From: JAENVT01 sp963720775
GTDB lineage: Bacteria; Actinomycetota; Acidimicrobiia; Acidimicrobiales; Ilumatobacteraceae
Length of the DNA stretch: 64,000 bases
Direction: 5' to 3'
Assembly: GCA_963720775.1 (NCBI GenBank)
Contig: CAVRGR010000002.1
Location: forward strand, 186,001-250,000
Positions within the stretch are counted from its first letter, which is position 1, and each line of letters opens with the position of its first letter. A model generated the notes under the pieces. The model was not told the origin of the DNA. It saw nothing but the letters and a program-made list of their open reading frames with translations, and ran no database searches. The position numbers were made by a program, and so were the translations under genes. Shown piece after piece: positions 51,713-60,296 of the stretch.

Positions 51713-53563
51713 ATGAGCACCACACGTCTGACAACAGCGGCGGCCATCGTGCGCTTCCTCGTCGCCCAGCGGACGGTGATCGACGACGTCGAGGCACCGC
51801 TGTTTCCCGGTGTCTTCGCCATCTTCGGCCATGGCAACGTCACCAGTCTCGGGCTGGCCCTCCAAGAGGCCGGCGACTCGTTGCCAACCTGGCGAGGTCA
51901 GAACGAGCAAGGCATGGGGTTGGCCGCGGTCGGGTACGCGAAGGCAGCGCGACGTCGCCAGATCATGGTGTGCACGTCGTCCGTGGGGCCAGGGGCGCTC
52001 AACATGGTGACCGCCGCCGGCGTCGCCCACGCCAACCGTCTTCCAGCGCTCTTCCTCGTCGGCGACACGTTCGCCAGTCGCCTGCCCGATCCCGTGCTGC
52101 AACAGGTCGAGCACTTCGGTGACCCCACCGTCACCGTCAACGACGCCTTCAAGTCGGTCAGCCGATACTGGGACCGCATCATGCGGCCCGAGCAGATCAT
52201 CCACTCGCTGCCGCACGCAGTCGCGGTCATGCTCGATTCCGCCGAATGCGGTCCGGCGGTGATCGCCCTTCCGCAAGACGTGCAGGCCGAGGCATTCGAC
52301 TTCCCCGACGAGTTCTTCAGCACGACCGTCCACCACATCGCCCGGCCGCGGCCCGACATCGGTCAGCTCGAACGAGCGGTTGCATCGCTGAGGTCGGCAA
52401 AGCGGCCGCTCATCATCTCCGGTGGGGGAGTGCACTACTCCCAGGCCTGCGACGATCTCGCCGCCTTTGCCGAGGCCCACGGAGTGCCGGTGGTGGAGAC
52501 CACGGCGGGACGCACGTCGTTGCCGTCCGTCCACCCATTCAACGCCGGGCCGGTCGGTTCGACCGGCTGTACGAGTGCCAACGATCTGGCCGGCGCGGCA
52601 GACGTGATCCTGGCAGTCGGTACGCGACTGCAGGATTTCACCACAGGGTCGTGGACCGCCTTTGCCCGCGACGCGCAGCTGATCGGGCTCAACGCCGCCG
52701 TCTTCGATGCCGTCAAGCACCGCTCCCTTCCGGTGGTGGGCGACGCCCGGGAGGGCCTTCGCGAGCTCGACGAGCGGTTGTCCGGCTGGGTCGCCGATGA
52801 CGACTGGGCGCTGCGCGCCAAGAACGTCACTGCCGACTACCACGCCTACATCGATGGCCTTGCCGACCCGTCGGCCGTGGGCGCCAGCGGACGGCCCACC
52901 TATGCCCAGGTGATCGGCGCCGTCGATCGAGCTCAACAACCGCGCGACTACGTCTTCGCCGCCGCGGGTGGCCTCCCGGGAGAGTTGATCAACGGCTGGC
53001 GCGCCAAGGAAGCCGGCGACTTCGACTGCGAGTACGGCTTCTCGTGCATGGGCTACGAGATCTCCGGTGCATGGGGCGCCAAGATGGCCCGCCCCGACGA
53101 CGAGGTCATCACGTTCGTCGGCGACGGGTCGTACATGATGATGAACAGCGACCTGTACAGCTCGGTGATCTCCGGCCACAAGCTGATCGTGATCGTCTGC
53201 GACAACGGTGGCTTCGCCGTCATCAACCGCCTGCAGATCAACCAAGGTGGCGTGCCGTTCAACAACTTGATCGAGAACGCTCGCCATCACGAGTTGGTCT
53301 ATGTCGACTTCGCCGCCCACGCCGCGGCGATGGGTTGCGACAGCGAGCGCGTCGCTTCGGTGCACGAGCTCGAGGGTGCCCTCAAGCGTGCCCGGCACAA
53401 CGACCGCACAACGGTCATCGCCCTGCAGACCGACGCGTACTCGTGGACCGGTGGTGGTGCGTTCTGGGAGGTTGGCGTGCCCGAGGTCAGCAATCGTTCC
53501 GAGGTGCAGGCCGCCAAGGCAGCGATGGTCATTGGGAAACAACAGCAGAGGATCGGGATATGA
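51713..53563 (+). CDS. iolD: trihydroxycyclohexane-dione hydrolase
   Basis: Thiamine-diphosphate enzyme of 616 residues that opens the ring of 3D-trihydroxycyclohexane-1,2-dione to 5-deoxyglucuronate. The N-terminal catalytic Glu region is GQNEQGMGLAAVGYAK (about 62-77); GPGALNMVTAAGVAHANRLP follows; the ThDP motif is GDGSYMMMNSDLYSSV...VCDNGGF (about 471-500). ATG 1 base after the upstream stop. The SDR gene overlaps its end. Confidence 0.93.
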   Translation: MSTTRLTTAAAIVRFLVAQRTVIDDVEAPLFPGVFAIFGHGNVTSLGLALQEAGDSLPTWRGQNEQGMGLAAVGYAKAARRRQIMVCTSSVGPGALNMVTAAGVAHANRLPALFLVGDTFASRLPDPVLQQVEHFGDPTVTVNDAFKSVSRYWDRIMRPEQIIHSLPHAVAVMLDSAECGPAVIALPQDVQAEAFDFPDEFFSTTVHHIARPRPDIGQLERAVASLRSAKRPLIISGGGVHYSQACDDLAAFAEAHGVPVVETTAGRTSLPSVHPFNAGPVGSTGCTSANDLAGAADVILAVGTRLQDFTTGSWTAFARDAQLIGLNAAVFDAVKHRSLPVVGDAREGLRELDERLSGWVADDDWALRAKNVTADYHAYIDGLADPSAVGASGRPTYAQVIGAVDRAQQPRDYVFAAAGGLPGELINGWRAKEAGDFDCEYGFSCMGYEISGAWGAKMARPDDEVITFVGDGSYMMMNSDLYSSVISGHKLIVIVCDNGGFAVINRLQINQGGVPFNNLIENARHHELVYVDFAAHAAAMGCDSERVASVHELEGALKRARHNDRTTVIALQTDAYSWTGGGAFWEVGVPEVSNRSEVQAAKAAMVIGKQQQRIGI

Positions 53564-54384
53564 CAGAGGGTGTGGGCAAGCTTGCAGGGAAGGTCGTCGT
53601 CATCAGTGGCGGCACGCAGGGTCTCGGTGAGGCGATCGCACGGCAGGTGGTCGCCGACGGAGCCGCCGGTCTCGTTCTCGCAGGGCGCTCCGCCGACAGG
53701 GGTGCGGCGCTCGCCGTCGAGCTCACTCGGCTCGGCACCTCAACCGTGTTCGTCGAAGTCGACATGACCGATCCAGCGGCGCCGGGGGCGGTCATCGCCG
53801 CCGCCGATCAGCGCTTCGGCGTGGTGCATTGTGTGGTCAACGTCGCCGCCGCAACATGGCGCGACAACGTGTGGACCGCAACGCCCGAGGGGTTCGAGGA
53901 GATGATCGCCGTCAACGTCCGCGCCCCGATGTTCATGATCCAAGCTGCTGCCGAGGTCATGCGCCGCGAAGGCGTGCCCGGTTCGATCGTCAACATCGGT
54001 TCCACCAGCGGTCACGGCGGCCAGCCGTTCATCCTCAGCTACTGCGTGTCCAAGGGTGCGCTCGAGACCATGACCAGGAACCTCGCGTTCTCGCTGATGC
54101 GACACAAGATCCGGGTCAACGAGATCGCCCCTGGGTGGATGGACACCGAGTCCGAGGACGCCGTGCAGCGCAAGTTCCATGGCGCAGCCGACGGCTGGCT
54201 CGAGAAGGCCGAAGCAGGGCAGCCGATGGGTCGACTGATCAAACCGCCCGAGGTTGCCAAGGTCGTCGCCTTCTACCTGTCCGACGAGTCAGGGATGCTC
54301 ACCGGCAACGTCGTCGATTACGACCAATCCGTTCATGGTGCCGGCGACGCGCCGAAGCCCTCGCTTCAGGAGACTCCACAATGA
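53560..54384 (+). CDS. SDR family oxidoreductase of the inositol cluster
   Basis: A 274-residue short-chain dehydrogenase. NAD(P) loop SGGTQGLG (about 16-23), NVAAATWRDN, catalytic SILSYCVSK-like block with S, Y and K (SYCVSKGALE), and NEIAPGWMDTE after it. ATG overlaps the iolD stop by 4 bases. SDRs in other iol clusters convert non-myo isomers or the inosose; the substrate is not inferable here. Confidence 0.87.
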   Translation: MTEGVGKLAGKVVVISGGTQGLGEAIARQVVADGAAGLVLAGRSADRGAALAVELTRLGTSTVFVEVDMTDPAAPGAVIAAADQRFGVVHCVVNVAAATWRDNVWTATPEGFEEMIAVNVRAPMFMIQAAAEVMRREGVPGSIVNIGSTSGHGGQPFILSYCVSKGALETMTRNLAFSLMRHKIRVNEIAPGWMDTESEDAVQRKFHGAADGWLEKAEAGQPMGRLIKPPEVAKVVAFYLSDESGMLTGNVVDYDQSVHGAGDAPKPSLQETPQ

Positions 54385-55388
54385 CACTCAGAATCGGCGT
54401 ATTGGGCGTTGGGCGCATCGGCAAGATGCACGCCGAGCTCGTGGCTCGGCAAGTGCCTGGCGCCTCGCTGGCGATGGTGCAAGACGTCAACGCCCAGGCG
54501 GCCGCGGCGATCGCCGCCGATCTCGACGTGCCATACACCACCGATATCGGCGAGCTCTTGCAGTCCGGCGATGTCGATGCCGTGGCCATCTGCAGCAGCA
54601 CCGATACACACGTGCCGTTGATGATCGCCGCCGCAGGCGCAGGCAAGGCCATCTTCTGCGAGAAGCCGGTCTCGCTCGACCTCGGCAAGGTCGACGAAGG
54701 CTTGGAGGCGGTGCGGGCCGGCGCCGTGCCGATCCAGATCGGGTTCAACCGCCGGTTCGACGCTGCTCACGCATCCGTGCGCGCCGCCGTTGTCGATGGA
54801 TCGGTGGGTGACCTGCACCTCGTGCGCATCACCAGCCGCGATCCGGCACCGCCACCGATCGCCTACATCAAGGTGTCGGGCGGTCTGTTCCTCGACATGA
54901 TGATCCACGACTTCGACATGGCCCGATTCGTCACGGGGAGCGAGGTGGTCGACGTCTACGCCCAGGCCGCCGTGCGCGTCGATCCGGCCATTGGCGAAGC
55001 GGGCGACGTCGACACTGCCGTGGTCATGCTTCGTCACGAGAACGGATGCATCACGACCATCGACAACAGCCGTCAGGCGGTGTACGGCTACGACCAGCGT
55101 GTCGAAGCCTTCGGGTCCGGTGGAATGGCCGCGTCGGAGAACCCGTTGACCCACACCGGCATGCGCCGGTCCGCCGCCGGCACGATCAGCCAGACGATCC
55201 CATACTTCTTCCTCGACCGCTACATCCCGAGCTACATCGAGGAATGGAAGGCGTTCGTCGGTTACATCGCCGATGGCGGCCCGTCGCCGGTATCTGCCGA
55301 AGACGGTCGCGCCCCGCTCGTCATCGGCCTGGCCGCCTGGAAGTCGTACCGCGAAGGACGCCCCGTGCGCTGCGACGAAATCGCCTGA
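54381..55388 (+). CDS. iolG: myo-inositol 2-dehydrogenase
   Basis: A 335-residue Gfo/Idh/MocA dehydrogenase that oxidises myo-inositol to scyllo-inosose, the first catabolic step. GVLGVGRIGKMHAE (6-19), FCEKPVSLDL (about 93-102) with the catalytic lysine, IGFNRRFD, and GGLFLDMMIHDFDMARF with D and H. This is the closer match to classical IolG of the two related proteins in the cluster. ATG overlaps the SDR stop by 4 bases. Last gene of the operon. Confidence 0.9.
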   Translation: MTLRIGVLGVGRIGKMHAELVARQVPGASLAMVQDVNAQAAAAIAADLDVPYTTDIGELLQSGDVDAVAICSSTDTHVPLMIAAAGAGKAIFCEKPVSLDLGKVDEGLEAVRAGAVPIQIGFNRRFDAAHASVRAAVVDGSVGDLHLVRITSRDPAPPPIAYIKVSGGLFLDMMIHDFDMARFVTGSEVVDVYAQAAVRVDPAIGEAGDVDTAVVMLRHENGCITTIDNSRQAVYGYDQRVEAFGSGGMAASENPLTHTGMRRSAAGTISQTIPYFFLDRYIPSYIEEWKAFVGYIADGGPSPVSAEDGRAPLVIGLAAWKSYREGRPVRCDEIA

Positions 55389-55409
55389 CGTAGTCGTCGT
55401 GGGTGAAAG

Positions 55410-56753
55410 TCAGCTCATCACGTCGGCCACCTTCGTCCAGGTGTGGCCGCCGTCGATCGTCGCCCGTACGTCGGTTGCGGTCGTGGTCCATCCGATCGTC
55501 GACGTTGCCATCGTGATCGTGAGGGCCGGGAATGGGAGGTGGGTGCCGAGGTAGGTCTTGCCTCCGTCGGTGGTCGTCCACATCACTGCGTCCGGCCCCG
55601 TGCTTTGTTGGATGCCGAACCAATCGCTGGCCGATACCGCCATCAGCGTCGACTGTGGCCCGGTGTTGTTCACAGTGTCCGTGTCGGGTGGGGCGACTTC
55701 ACGCCAGGTCTTGCCGAGGTCGTCGGTGGCGACGTAGTCGACTTCAGCCATCAGACCGGTCGGCGCGGTCACCTTCACGACGGTGAGATCCGCCGAGGTG
55801 GTGATGATCTGGAACGAGGGTCCATTCGGGTCGGGTCCGGAGGCGTCCCACAGAGGCGGCTGCACCCTCGTCCAGGTCGCGGCGCCGTCGTTGGTGACGA
55901 ACAGCCCCACTCCCGCTGCCCATCCAGTCAGCGCGTCGCTGAAGGCGAGCGGGATCGGTGAGTCCGAGCTGACGAGTTGGAAGGTCATGCCACCATCCAC
56001 AGTGGCGTACAGGGCAGCTCTTCGTGTGAAGGTGGTCGGGTCCGCCGCCGGATCGACGATCGACACGAAGCCGGTCAAGTCGTCGACGAAGACGATCCCG
56101 GCGGGGATGCCGCCGGCGAACACGGGATTGATGGTGGTCGTCAGCGAGGTCTCGGCGCCGTTGTCGGATCTCGTCACGGCCACGGCGTTTCCGCTATTTG
56201 GGCGCACCACCCACGCATGATCGCTGTCGAGGAGGAAGGCCTTGCCCCAGCCGCGCTCGTTCGAAGGTGGCGGCAGCGGCCGGCTCTTCCAGGTAGCGCC
56301 GCCGTCATTCGTGTGTGCGAGCACGTCGCTGGTGACAACCCACCCCGACAACGGGCCGGTCATCCGCGCGTCCTGAATCGCCGAACCCGCCAACACAGGC
56401 ACGGGTCCATCAGGGGGTTGGTAGTGCGCCTCGCCGCCGGGCAGCGACGTAGAAGACGACGCGGCCGCGGCTGCTTGTGCCGCCGCGGCGGTCCTGCGGG
56501 CTTCTTCGGCGAGTTGCGCCGCTCGCAGTGCTGCCAAACGGCGCGCGGCCTCCTGGCGTTGAGCTTCTGCCTGCTGGACGAGCGGCGAATCGGTGGACGG
56601 CACGCTGTTGGCAGGTTCGGGCCGCTCGGTCGTCGGACGACTGGCGATTGCTATGACGCCAACGACGATGGCCGCCACGAGCAGGCCGATGACAGCGAGA
56701 CGTGCTCGGCGTAGCGGGTTCCGACCATGGCTCGGTTCGTCGAGCTCGATCAC
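55410..56753 (-). CDS. membrane-anchored BNR/YCF48-like repeat protein
   Basis: A 447-residue frame: a short basic N-terminus, one membrane segment (about 17-40), an Ala/Gln/Glu/Arg coiled stretch (60-100), then an extracellular beta-propeller-like domain with repeated D-GG-x-TW units (NDGGATWKS, VDGGMTFQ, NDGAATWTR, TDDLGKTWRE, TDGGKTYLG, IDGGHTWTK). The preceding short frame (56750-56863) looks like its missing N-terminus, separated by a one-base shift. The gene follows an ECF sigma factor, so it may be the cognate anti-sigma or surface sensor. Confidence 0.8.
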   Translation of the reverse strand: MIELDEPSHGRNPLRRARLAVIGLLVAAIVVGVIAIASRPTTERPEPANSVPSTDSPLVQQAEAQRQEAARRLAALRAAQLAEEARRTAAAAQAAAAASSSTSLPGGEAHYQPPDGPVPVLAGSAIQDARMTGPLSGWVVTSDVLAHTNDGGATWKSRPLPPPSNERGWGKAFLLDSDHAWVVRPNSGNAVAVTRSDNGAETSLTTTINPVFAGGIPAGIVFVDDLTGFVSIVDPAADPTTFTRRAALYATVDGGMTFQLVSSDSPIPLAFSDALTGWAAGVGLFVTNDGAATWTRVQPPLWDASGPDPNGPSFQIITTSADLTVVKVTAPTGLMAEVDYVATDDLGKTWREVAPPDTDTVNNTGPQSTLMAVSASDWFGIQQSTGPDAVMWTTTDGGKTYLGTHLPFPALTITMATSTIGWTTTATDVRATIDGGHTWTKVADVMS

Positions 56754-56863
56754 CGAGCTCTCGGCGAGCTCTTCGGCCGGCGACGCGCGCGGAGAGGGAA
56801 ACCCGACCGAACCTCGATCCAGGTGAAGTAGGCAGCGATCTGTTCTTCGACGTCACTCGGCAT
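56750..56863 (-). pseudogene. N-terminal part of the BNR protein, out of frame
   Basis: ATG 56863 overlaps the sigma factor stop by 11 bases and opens SDVEEQIAAYFTWIEVRSGF, a natural anti-sigma-like cytoplasmic start, before turning into Arg-rich noise and a stop at 56750. The other frame reads SPAEELAESSVIELDEP just before the BNR gene's membrane segment. A single-base indel near 56800-56815 would join them into one protein of about 485 residues. Confidence 0.55.
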
Positions 56864-57302
56864 GATTGCTGACCTCCAATGCCCGTTGGAGCCGATCGAG
56901 GGCGCGGGCGATGTGAGTGCGGACACTGGATGGGCTGATCTCCAGCAGCTCGGCCACCTCCGTCTGACCCCACCCGTACGCGTGAACCATGACGACACAT
57001 GTGCGTTGGGTCTCGGTCAGTTCTTCGAGCGCCGGCAGTAGTCGCGGCTCGAAGTCTTGAATGTCGGGGCTCGAGGCAGGCGGAAGAAAACCGTGTCGTC
57101 GATGTGCTCGTCGCGCCGCGGTCTGGGCGACCCGGTACAGGTAGCCGGCAGGGTTCTCCATGGCGCTGACCCGAGGCCAGTGCTCCCACCCGTACGCGAG
57201 CGCCTCGGCCGTGACGTCCAGTCCGAGATCGGGTCCGTAGGCGGCGATCAGGCCGGCGCGCAGTCGCTTCCCGACTGTCGACGCGAACTCCTCGAAGGTC
57301 AC
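56853..57302 (-). CDS. ECF-type RNA polymerase sigma factor
   Basis: A 149-residue extracytoplasmic-function sigma factor. Region 2 is ENPAGYLYRVAQTAARRAHRR (about 49-69); region 4 is LPALEELTETQRTCVVMVHAYGWGQTEVAELLEISPSSVRTHIARALDRL (about 88-137). It is short, with a reduced region 2.1. GTG start. The overlapping downstream membrane protein is the likely regulator. Confidence 0.82.
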   Translation of the reverse strand: MTFEEFASTVGKRLRAGLIAAYGPDLGLDVTAEALAYGWEHWPRVSAMENPAGYLYRVAQTAARRAHRRHGFLPPASSPDIQDFEPRLLPALEELTETQRTCVVMVHAYGWGQTEVAELLEISPSSVRTHIARALDRLQRALEVSNHAE

Positions 57303-57350
57303 GACCTAGTAAAGCATTGAGCCTGCCCCAAACGTGACGAGGTGTTGGAG

Positions 57351-57860
57351 CTACGGGTGGGCTAGGTAGCTCAACCGTGACTCGCGGATCTCCTGCCAGG
57401 CTGCTTCGCGGCCGGCGAGGCCTGCGGTCGATGACGTCTTGCCGGGCTCGAGTGCCTTGTAGACCTCGAAGAAGTGTTGGATCTCGTTGACGAGTTGCGG
57501 CGTGAGATCCTCGAGGTCATGCACGTCGTTCCAGCGCGGCTCTTTCGGCGGCACGCAGATGAGCTTGGCGTCTTCCCCGGCCTCGTCGTGCATGTACAGC
57601 ACCCCGACCGGCCGGGCCTGCACCCACACTCCCGGGTAGACAGGATCCTCCAGCAGAACCAGCGCGTCGAGCGGGTCGCCGTCACCGCCGAGCGTTTCCG
57701 GGATGAACCCGTAGTCAGCGGGATAGGTGGTTGCCGTGAACAATCGGCGGTCGAGGAACACGCGCCCGGTTTCGTGATCGATCTCGTACTTGTTGCGGCT
57801 GCCGCGGGGGATTTCGATCACGACGTGGATGCAATCGTCGGGTAGCGGGCTCTGGGCCAT
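57351..57860 (-). CDS. ppa: inorganic pyrophosphatase
   Basis: Soluble family I enzyme of about 169 residues that hydrolyses pyrophosphate. IEIPRGSRNKYEID, DYGFIPETLGGDGDPLDALVL (GDGDPLD metal site), and KEPRWNDVHDLEDL with the usual acids. The ATG at 57860 is chosen because earlier codons (HPRRICEHGR) look like leader. Full length. Confidence 0.93.
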   Translation of the reverse strand: MAQSPLPDDCIHVVIEIPRGSRNKYEIDHETGRVFLDRRLFTATTYPADYGFIPETLGGDGDPLDALVLLEDPVYPGVWVQARPVGVLYMHDEAGEDAKLICVPPKEPRWNDVHDLEDLTPQLVNEIQHFFEVYKALEPGKTSSTAGLAGREAAWQEIRESRLSYLAHP

Positions 57861-57923
57861 GCGGCCATGCTCGCATATCCGCCGTGGGTGCAAAGTTCGC
57901 AGGAAGTAGCGTGAAGATCCTCT

Positions 57924-59129
57924 ATGGAGTTCCGCCGCATCACCAACCTGCCCCCGTACGTGTTCACGATCATCAACAACCTGAAGATCGAGGCACGGCG
58001 AGCAGGTGTCGACGTGATCGACCTCGGGTTCGGCAACCCCGACATCCCTTCACCGCAGATCGCCGTGGAAAAGCTCAGCGAGTCGGCCCACATCGCCCGC
58101 AACCACCGCTATTCCGTCAGCCGCGGCCTGCCCAAGCTGCGCGAGGCGGCTGCTGCGTTGTACGAGCGCAACTGGGGTGTGAAGCTCGACCCTGAGCTGG
58201 AGGTCACCAACACGATCGGGTCGAAGGAGGGCTTCAGCCACCTCATGTGGGTGCTGCTCGATCGCGGCGACGCGGCAATCGTGCCGAGCCCGAGCTACCC
58301 CATCCACATCTATGGTCCGTTGTTCGCGGGTGCCGATCTGCGCCAGGTGCCGATGCGACATCTCGCCGATCCCCGAGTGCAGGGCGACTTCACCGGTGAC
58401 TTCTTCGACAGCCTGACGACCGCCTACGACATCGGTTGGCCCAAGCCGCGGGTGCTCGTGGTCTCGTTCCCGCACAATCCCACCGGAGCAGTCGTCGACC
58501 TCGACTTCATGCAACGTGTTGTCGATTTCTGTCGCGAACGGGAGATGATCGTCGTTCACGACTTCGCCTACGCCGACATCGGCTTCGACGGCTACAAGCC
58601 ACCGAGCATCCTGCAGGCCGAAGGCGCCAAGGAATGCGCTGTCGAGCTCTACTCCATGACCAAGAGCTTCTCGATGGCGGGGTGGCGTTGCGCGTTCCTC
58701 GTCGGCAACGGCGAGGTCGTCCAAGCTCTGGTGAAGCTGAAGAGCTATCTCGACTACGGCACGTTCCAGCCGGTGCAGATCGCCGCAACCGTCACCATGA
58801 ACGAAGCCGCCGACTACCCGAAGGAAGTGTGCTCCATCTACCAGGGTCGCCGAGATGCTTTGATCGATGGGCTGGCCCGCATCGGCTGGGAGATCCCCAA
58901 GCCGAAGGGCTCGATGTTCGTCTGGGCGCCGATCCCGGAGCCGTATTCGGAGATGAGCTCCGTCGAGTTCTGCTCGCATGTCGTGCGCGAGTGCGAAGTG
59001 GCGCTGTCGCCCGGTGTCGGGTTCGGGCCCGGGGGAGAGGGGTTCGCCAGATTCGCCCTGATCGAGAACGAGCGACGAATTGCCCAAGGCATCCGCAACC
59101 TGAAGCGAGGCTTGCCCAAGCTCGGTTGA
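57924..59129 (+). CDS. class I/II aminotransferase (AlaC-like)
   Basis: PLP-dependent aminotransferase of 401 residues. DLGFGNPDIPSP (33-44), SKEGFSHLMWVLLDRGDAAIVPSPSYP (92-118), SFPHNPTGAVVD with the substrate-binding Asn, HDFAYADIGFDGYK, and SMTKSFSMAGWR with the PLP lysine. The start RRITNLPPYVFTIINNLK is typical of glutamate-pyruvate (AlaC/YfdZ) aminotransferases. TAGCGT 11 bases upstream is a candidate -10. Confidence 0.88.
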   Translation: MEFRRITNLPPYVFTIINNLKIEARRAGVDVIDLGFGNPDIPSPQIAVEKLSESAHIARNHRYSVSRGLPKLREAAAALYERNWGVKLDPELEVTNTIGSKEGFSHLMWVLLDRGDAAIVPSPSYPIHIYGPLFAGADLRQVPMRHLADPRVQGDFTGDFFDSLTTAYDIGWPKPRVLVVSFPHNPTGAVVDLDFMQRVVDFCREREMIVVHDFAYADIGFDGYKPPSILQAEGAKECAVELYSMTKSFSMAGWRCAFLVGNGEVVQALVKLKSYLDYGTFQPVQIAATVTMNEAADYPKEVCSIYQGRRDALIDGLARIGWEIPKPKGSMFVWAPIPEPYSEMSSVEFCSHVVRECEVALSPGVGFGPGGEGFARFALIENERRIAQGIRNLKRGLPKLG

Positions 59130-59147
59130 GTCGGGCGGACTTGTCGG

Positions 59148-59435
59148 CTACGGCGCCGCTGGGGGTGGTGGAGGCGGCGGCTCTTCGGCAGGCGCCGATG
59201 CCTGCGGGACCACTTCGGTTCCGTCTGCCTCCAGCCTGCGCAACTCGTCGACCAGGCGGACGATCTCGGCTTCGTCGCCGGGCTCACCGCGGTCGGTGCG
59301 CTGCCGGAACACGATCCGACCGAGGTCGTCGAGCAGATCGTCGGCCTTGCGCTTCTCCTTCACATCTTCGATCTTCTCCTTGGCCTGTCCGGCTAGATGC
59401 GTTGCCTTCTCCTTGGCCTTGTCGAGCAAACCCAT
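59148..59435 (-). CDS. small coiled-coil protein
   Basis: A 95-residue protein: Lys/Glu/Ala-rich amphipathic start GLLDKAKEKATHLAGQAKEK, a short acidic helix pair (DDLLDDLGRIVFRQ, VRLVDELRRLEADG) and a Pro-rich tail. It resembles actinobacterial small helical proteins of unknown role. GAAAGGAGC precedes the ATG. Confidence 0.7.
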   Translation of the reverse strand: MGLLDKAKEKATHLAGQAKEKIEDVKEKRKADDLLDDLGRIVFRQRTDRGEPGDEAEIVRLVDELRRLEADGTEVVPQASAPAEEPPPPPPPAAP

Positions 59436-59480
59436 GTCGGGCTCCTTTCGTCGTGGTCTTCACCCTACGGCGCCAGTTCC

Positions 59481-60296
59481 TCAGCCGTAGATGACACGGA
59501 CATCCGGTGGAGGACTCGCGTCGGGTGCCGTGCACGGATCGGTGATCGGACCCCCGACAGTCATCGGTTGCGGGCACGGCTCCGAGAACAGGTTCGCGAT
59601 CCAGCGGGAGATGTAGTCGGCGGCGCCGAGGGCACCGGTCGGTTGGTAGTGGATGCCGTCGGACACGAACCAGTCGCGCACCGGCGCCGTGTAGTCGCGC
59701 CAGTCGGCGATGACCACGTCGGGATACGCACCGCTGGCCACCTTCTGTAGGAGCGTCGCGTTGTTGGCGACGTACGACGGGTTGTTGTCGGTGCCACGCC
59801 GGGTGAGCCCGTCGCGAAGGCGGTAGTTCATCCACAGGATGCGAACGGCTCCTTTCGACCGGGCGGCGGCGACGATCAGATTGAAGTCCGACGAGAACTC
59901 CGAGCTGCCCTCGTTGTAGCCCGTGCCGACCACCACCGCATCGAACGGCCCGACGGCGCCCTCGATCGCCTCGAGCGCGGTGTTCGGAACGTTGCCCGCG
60001 AGGCTGTGGCACGAAGGTCTGACCAGGCGCCGGCACGACTCGGCGTCGAGTACGTACGTCATCGCCCCGATTGCTCGTTGGGATTGCGAGTAGAACTTCA
60101 ATCCTTCGAGCGACGAGTCGCCGATCCACAACACTCGCGGGACGGGTGGTGGCAACGTTGGGGTCACTTGCACCGCTGTGCCCCGTGTTGCGGGAGCGGT
60201 CGCATCCGCCCCGCTGATCCCATTGAGCCCTGAGGCTGCCGACGTCACCAGCAGCGCGGCCACTGTGCCGGCGACGATCGCGGTGCCTCGTTTCAC
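59481..60296 (-). CDS. SGNH/GDSL-like exported hydrolase
   Basis: About 271 residues. A hydrophobic N-terminal segment (about 6-22) suggests export or anchoring. LWIGDSSLEGL gives the block I Ser; VVVGTGYNEGSSEF and WMNYRLRDGL follow; DGIHYQPTG near 215 gives the Asp-x-x-His pair of block V. Possibly an O-acetyl or ester hydrolase at the cell surface. GTG 60296 overlaps the glycerol kinase stop by 4 bases. Confidence 0.7.
   Translation of the reverse strand: MKRGTAIVAGTVAALLVTSAASGLNGISGADATAPATRGTAVQVTPTLPPPVPRVLWIGDSSLEGLKFYSQSQRAIGAMTYVLDAESCRRLVRPSCHSLAGNVPNTALEAIEGAVGPFDAVVVGTGYNEGSSEFSSDFNLIVAAARSKGAVRILWMNYRLRDGLTRRGTDNNPSYVANNATLLQKVASGAYPDVVIADWRDYTAPVRDWFVSDGIHYQPTGALGAADYISRWIANLFSEPCPQPMTVGGPITDPCTAPDASPPPDVRVIYG

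Noticed and set aside
55389..55425. Weak inverted repeat CTGAC/GTCAG between converging iolG and BNR genes
   Set aside because: Arms of only 5 bases, long loop and no T-run; not convincing as a terminator.
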